Assembly (NCBI GenBank): GCA_035307785.1
Contig: DATGHS010000355.1
Coordinates: forward strand, 1 to 8,330
Source of the DNA: DATGHS01 sp035307785
GTDB lineage: Bacteria > Planctomycetota > Planctomycetia > Gemmatales > Gemmataceae
Reading direction: 5' to 3'
Length of the DNA stretch: 8,330 nucleotides
Each line of letters opens with the position of its first letter. Within the stretch, counting starts at the first letter, position 1. Below are positions 6,219-8,330 of this stretch, piece by piece. Under the pieces are notes generated by a model, which did not search any database, was not told the DNA's origin, and saw only the letters and a program-made list of their open reading frames with translations. Position numbers and translations under genes: made by a program.

Positions 6219-8330
6219 TCACACCTTCAGCCCATGCGGCACCATGGGCATGGAGCGCAAGCGCTGGCCGGTCGCCTGGAAGATGGCATTGCCCACCGCT
6301 GGGGCCATGGCCACGATGGGAGTCTCGCCGGCGCCGGCGCTCGGCAAGTCTTTCCGATCCATCAGCACCGTTTCCAGTTGCGGGGCATCGCTGAAGCGCG
6401 GCACCCGGTAGCGGGCGAAACGGCCATTCGTGATCTTGCCGTTCTCGAATTCAATCGCCTCGAACATCGCCCCGCCCAGGCCCATAATGACGGCGCCTTC
6501 GATCTGGTTCTTCAGGCCATCGGGGTTCACCACGGCCCCACAATCGAAGGCCGTGACGAGCCGCGTGACGAAGACTCGGCCGCCGGTCTTATCGATTACC
6601 ACTTCGGCACAAGTTGCCACATAGCTGCCCTTCTCAAAACCGCCGGCGATGCCGACACCATGCTCGGCCGGAGGCTTGACACCCCAACCGAATTGCTTCG
6701 CCGCGGCCTCCAGCACGGCCCGGAATCTCTCATCCTTGATATTTTTGAGCCGAAATTCGAGCGGATCCTTTTGCACCGCATGCGCGAGATCATCGATGTG
6801 GCATTCCCGGGCAAAATGGTTGGCCGTCGCTGCCAGAGCGCGATACGAGCCTTGCCGCAACGGCGACTTGCACGGATGGAATACGGTCTTCACGTTGGCG
6901 ATGTCATACTTCGGGCTGATGGCCGAGCCGCCGGAGTTATAGTTGTGGAATTCCCAGGCGGTGATCATGCCGTCCTTGGTTACGCCGGCATTTACCTCGA
7001 TGACACCGGCCGGCCGGAAGTAGGCCCACATGAACTCCTCGGCGCGCGTCCATACTAGCTTCACGGGCTTGCCGGCGGCCTTGGCAAGCCGGGCCGCTTC
7101 CTGGGCCGCCTCGCTGCTTTGCTTGCCGCCGTATCCCGCGCCGGTATCCGGAACGATCACGCGGACTTTATCTGGGCTCAAGTGAAAAGCATTGGCCAGG
7201 TCATTGCGTGCGCGGAACGGAGTTTGGATGCCGTGCCAGACTGTGAGCTTGCCCTCTTGCCATTCCGCCACCGCCGCGCGCGGTTCCAGCGGAGCGTGTG
7301 CAATGTAAGCAATCGTGTACTTCGCTTCGACTTTCTGGTCGGCCGCCGCGAAGCCCTTTTCGATCGAGCCGCGGTTTTCACCGCCCCGGCCGCCGAAACC
7401 GCCTCCCCCACCGCCGGCGCCGGCATTCTTTTTTAGATAATCGAACAACTCCTTGCTCGACGGTTGCGGTGAAGTCTTCCATTCGGCCTTGATCGCTTCG
7501 AGCGCTTGCTCGGCCTGAAACTCCGTGGGAGCCGCCACGCCGATGAAGTCGCCGTCCTGTACGACCACGACGCCCGGCATCGCCTTGGCATCTTTCAAGT
7601 CCACCGATGCGAGCGTGGAATTGAGCGCTGACGGCCGCAGCACTTTGCCGAACAGCATTCCCGGCCGCTGAATGTCGGGCGAGTATTTGTGCGCACCGGT
7701 GACAATCGCCCGGCCATTGACCTTGGGCACCGGCGTGCCGGCCAGCTTCCACTCCTTGGCTGGCGCGACGGGAGCGTTGGGTCCCACGGCTTTTGTCAAT
7801 TTCTTTCCCTTGGTCAGATCGCCGAAAGTGAACGCCTTCTTTGATGCCGGGTCCGTCACCTTGCCGTCGGCCACCACCAGTGTGCTGCGCTCTACTTTCG
7901 CCTCTTCCGCGGCCAGGTCGATCAGCATCTCGCGCGCGGCCGCGCCGGCCCGGCGCAGCTGCGGGGCCATTTGCGGCGTGGTCATGCTGCCGAAGGTGCC
8001 CGCGTCTGGCGGCACCAGGTCGGTGTCGGCCATCACCATGGTAATCGCCGAAATCGGCAGCCGGAGTTCCTCCGCCACTGCCTGGCTCAGCGAGGTGCGA
8101 ATATTCTGACCAATTTCGGCCTTGCCCGTGTAGACCGTGACCTTGCCGGTCTCGCTGATGTGCAACCACGCGCTCAATTCGCTTGGGCCGCGCTGACCGA
8201 AGCCTTGGCCCTGCCGTGGCTGCTGGCCCACCACGTCATCCAGAAACAGGCAAACAACTATGCCGGCCCCGGCCAGCTTGAAAAAGTCGCGCCGGTCCGG
8301 TTCGAAGACGTAGCGCGGCCCTTCGAAGAA
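6219..8330 (-). CDS. Tat-exported xanthine dehydrogenase-family molybdopterin-binding subunit (IorB-like), 5' end outside window
   Basis: The last 703 residues are in the window. The frame is open through the right edge, and reading upstream of the GTG at 8234 gives PDRRDFFKLAGAGIVV, a twin-arginine motif plus hydrophobic stretch. The true start is therefore beyond 8330 and export by Tat is likely. Domain order fits isoquinoline 1-oxidoreductase beta/nicotinate dehydrogenase B-type large subunits. An N-terminal cofactor-domain segment comes first (VYTGKAEIGQNIRTSLSQ onward), then the alpha/beta hammerhead (about 7490-7720), then the main molybdopterin domain. Landmarks are HAPLEP (7281-7298), GYGGK (7122-7136) and GAGETP, with the probable catalytic Glu at 6324-6326. 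Such subunits hydroxylate N-heterocycles or oxidise aldehydes with water as oxygen donor, and need a small 2Fe-2S partner, not visible here and perhaps just upstream. A Gly-rich linker lies at about 7378-7433. The substrate is unknown. Confidence 0.92.
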   Translation of the reverse strand, partial: FFEGPRYVFEPDRRDFFKLAGAGIVVCLFLDDVVGQQPRQGQGFGQRGPSELSAWLHISETGKVTVYTGKAEIGQNIRTSLSQAVAEELRLPISAITMVMADTDLVPPDAGTFGSMTTPQMAPQLRRAGAAAREMLIDLAAEEAKVERSTLVVADGKVTDPASKKAFTFGDLTKGKKLTKAVGPNAPVAPAKEWKLAGTPVPKVNGRAIVTGAHKYSPDIQRPGMLFGKVLRPSALNSTLASVDLKDAKAMPGVVVVQDGDFIGVAAPTEFQAEQALEAIKAEWKTSPQPSSKELFDYLKKNAGAGGGGGGFGGRGGENRGSIEKGFAAADQKVEAKYTIAYIAHAPLEPRAAVAEWQEGKLTVWHGIQTPFRARNDLANAFHLSPDKVRVIVPDTGAGYGGKQSSEAAQEAARLAKAAGKPVKLVWTRAEEFMWAYFRPAGVIEVNAGVTKDGMITAWEFHNYNSGGSAISPKYDIANVKTVFHPCKSPLRQGSYRALAATANHFARECHIDDLAHAVQKDPLEFRLKNIKDERFRAVLEAAAKQFGWGVKPPAEHGVGIAGGFEKGSYVATCAEVVIDKTGGRVFVTRLVTAFDCGAVVNPDGLKNQIEGAVIMGLGGAMFEAIEFENGKITNGRFARYRVPRFSDAPQLETVLMDRKDLPSAGAGETPIVAMAPAVGNAIFQATGQRLRSMPMVPHGLKV

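Noticed and set aside
6180..7058. 292-codon open frame on the plus strand across the molybdenum enzyme gene
   Set aside because: Antisense to conserved cofactor-domain sequence. It begins inside the inverted repeat, lacks a ribosome-binding site and has no recognisable motif.

Overview
The window looks like part of a chromosome from a GC-rich planctomycete (Pirellulales/Gemmatales-like). This placement is an inference from gene style, not from a marker gene. Three things support it: a Tat-exported Gfo/Idh/MocA oxidoreductase, a family greatly expanded in planctomycetes; a protease whose N-terminus carries the RLERLEDR-type motif common on planctomycete surface and extracellular proteins; and loosely packed single genes with long intergenic gaps.

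Layout, left to right. (1) 30-1346, minus: Tat-signal Gfo/Idh/MocA oxidoreductase. (2) 1347-1538: gap with a strong hairpin followed by a T-run on the minus strand, probably the terminator of the protease gene, plus a second GC-rich hairpin. (3) 1539-2996, minus: sedolisin (S53) serine-carboxyl peptidase with an intact Glu/Asp/Asp/Ser set but no recognisable pro-domain. (4) 2997-3337: non-coding gap. (5) 3338-5155, minus: M3-family zinc oligoendopeptidase (PepF-like). (6) 5156-5299: divergent intergenic region with a 9-nt periodic heptamer repeat. (7) 5300-6148, plus: alpha/beta hydrolase. (8) 6149-6218: convergent gap filled by a perfect 27-bp inverted repeat whose arms are themselves near-palindromes. 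(9) 6219 to the right edge, minus: molybdopterin-binding subunit of a xanthine dehydrogenase/isoquinoline oxidoreductase-type hydroxylase, with a Tat motif and its true start outside the window.

The genes do not form an obvious operon. Spacing is 192 bp (protease to oxidoreductase, with a terminator-like hairpin), 341 bp (M3 peptidase to protease), divergent, then convergent, so each gene is probably transcribed alone. A loose shared theme is breakdown of organic matter: an exported protease, a probably cytosolic oligopeptidase, and two enzymes routed through the Tat pathway. I see no strong case for a new multi-gene system. The parts most worth a second look are the non-coding repeats and the unusual N-terminus of the sedolisin. 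No tRNA, rRNA, CRISPR array, insertion sequence or phage gene was seen.
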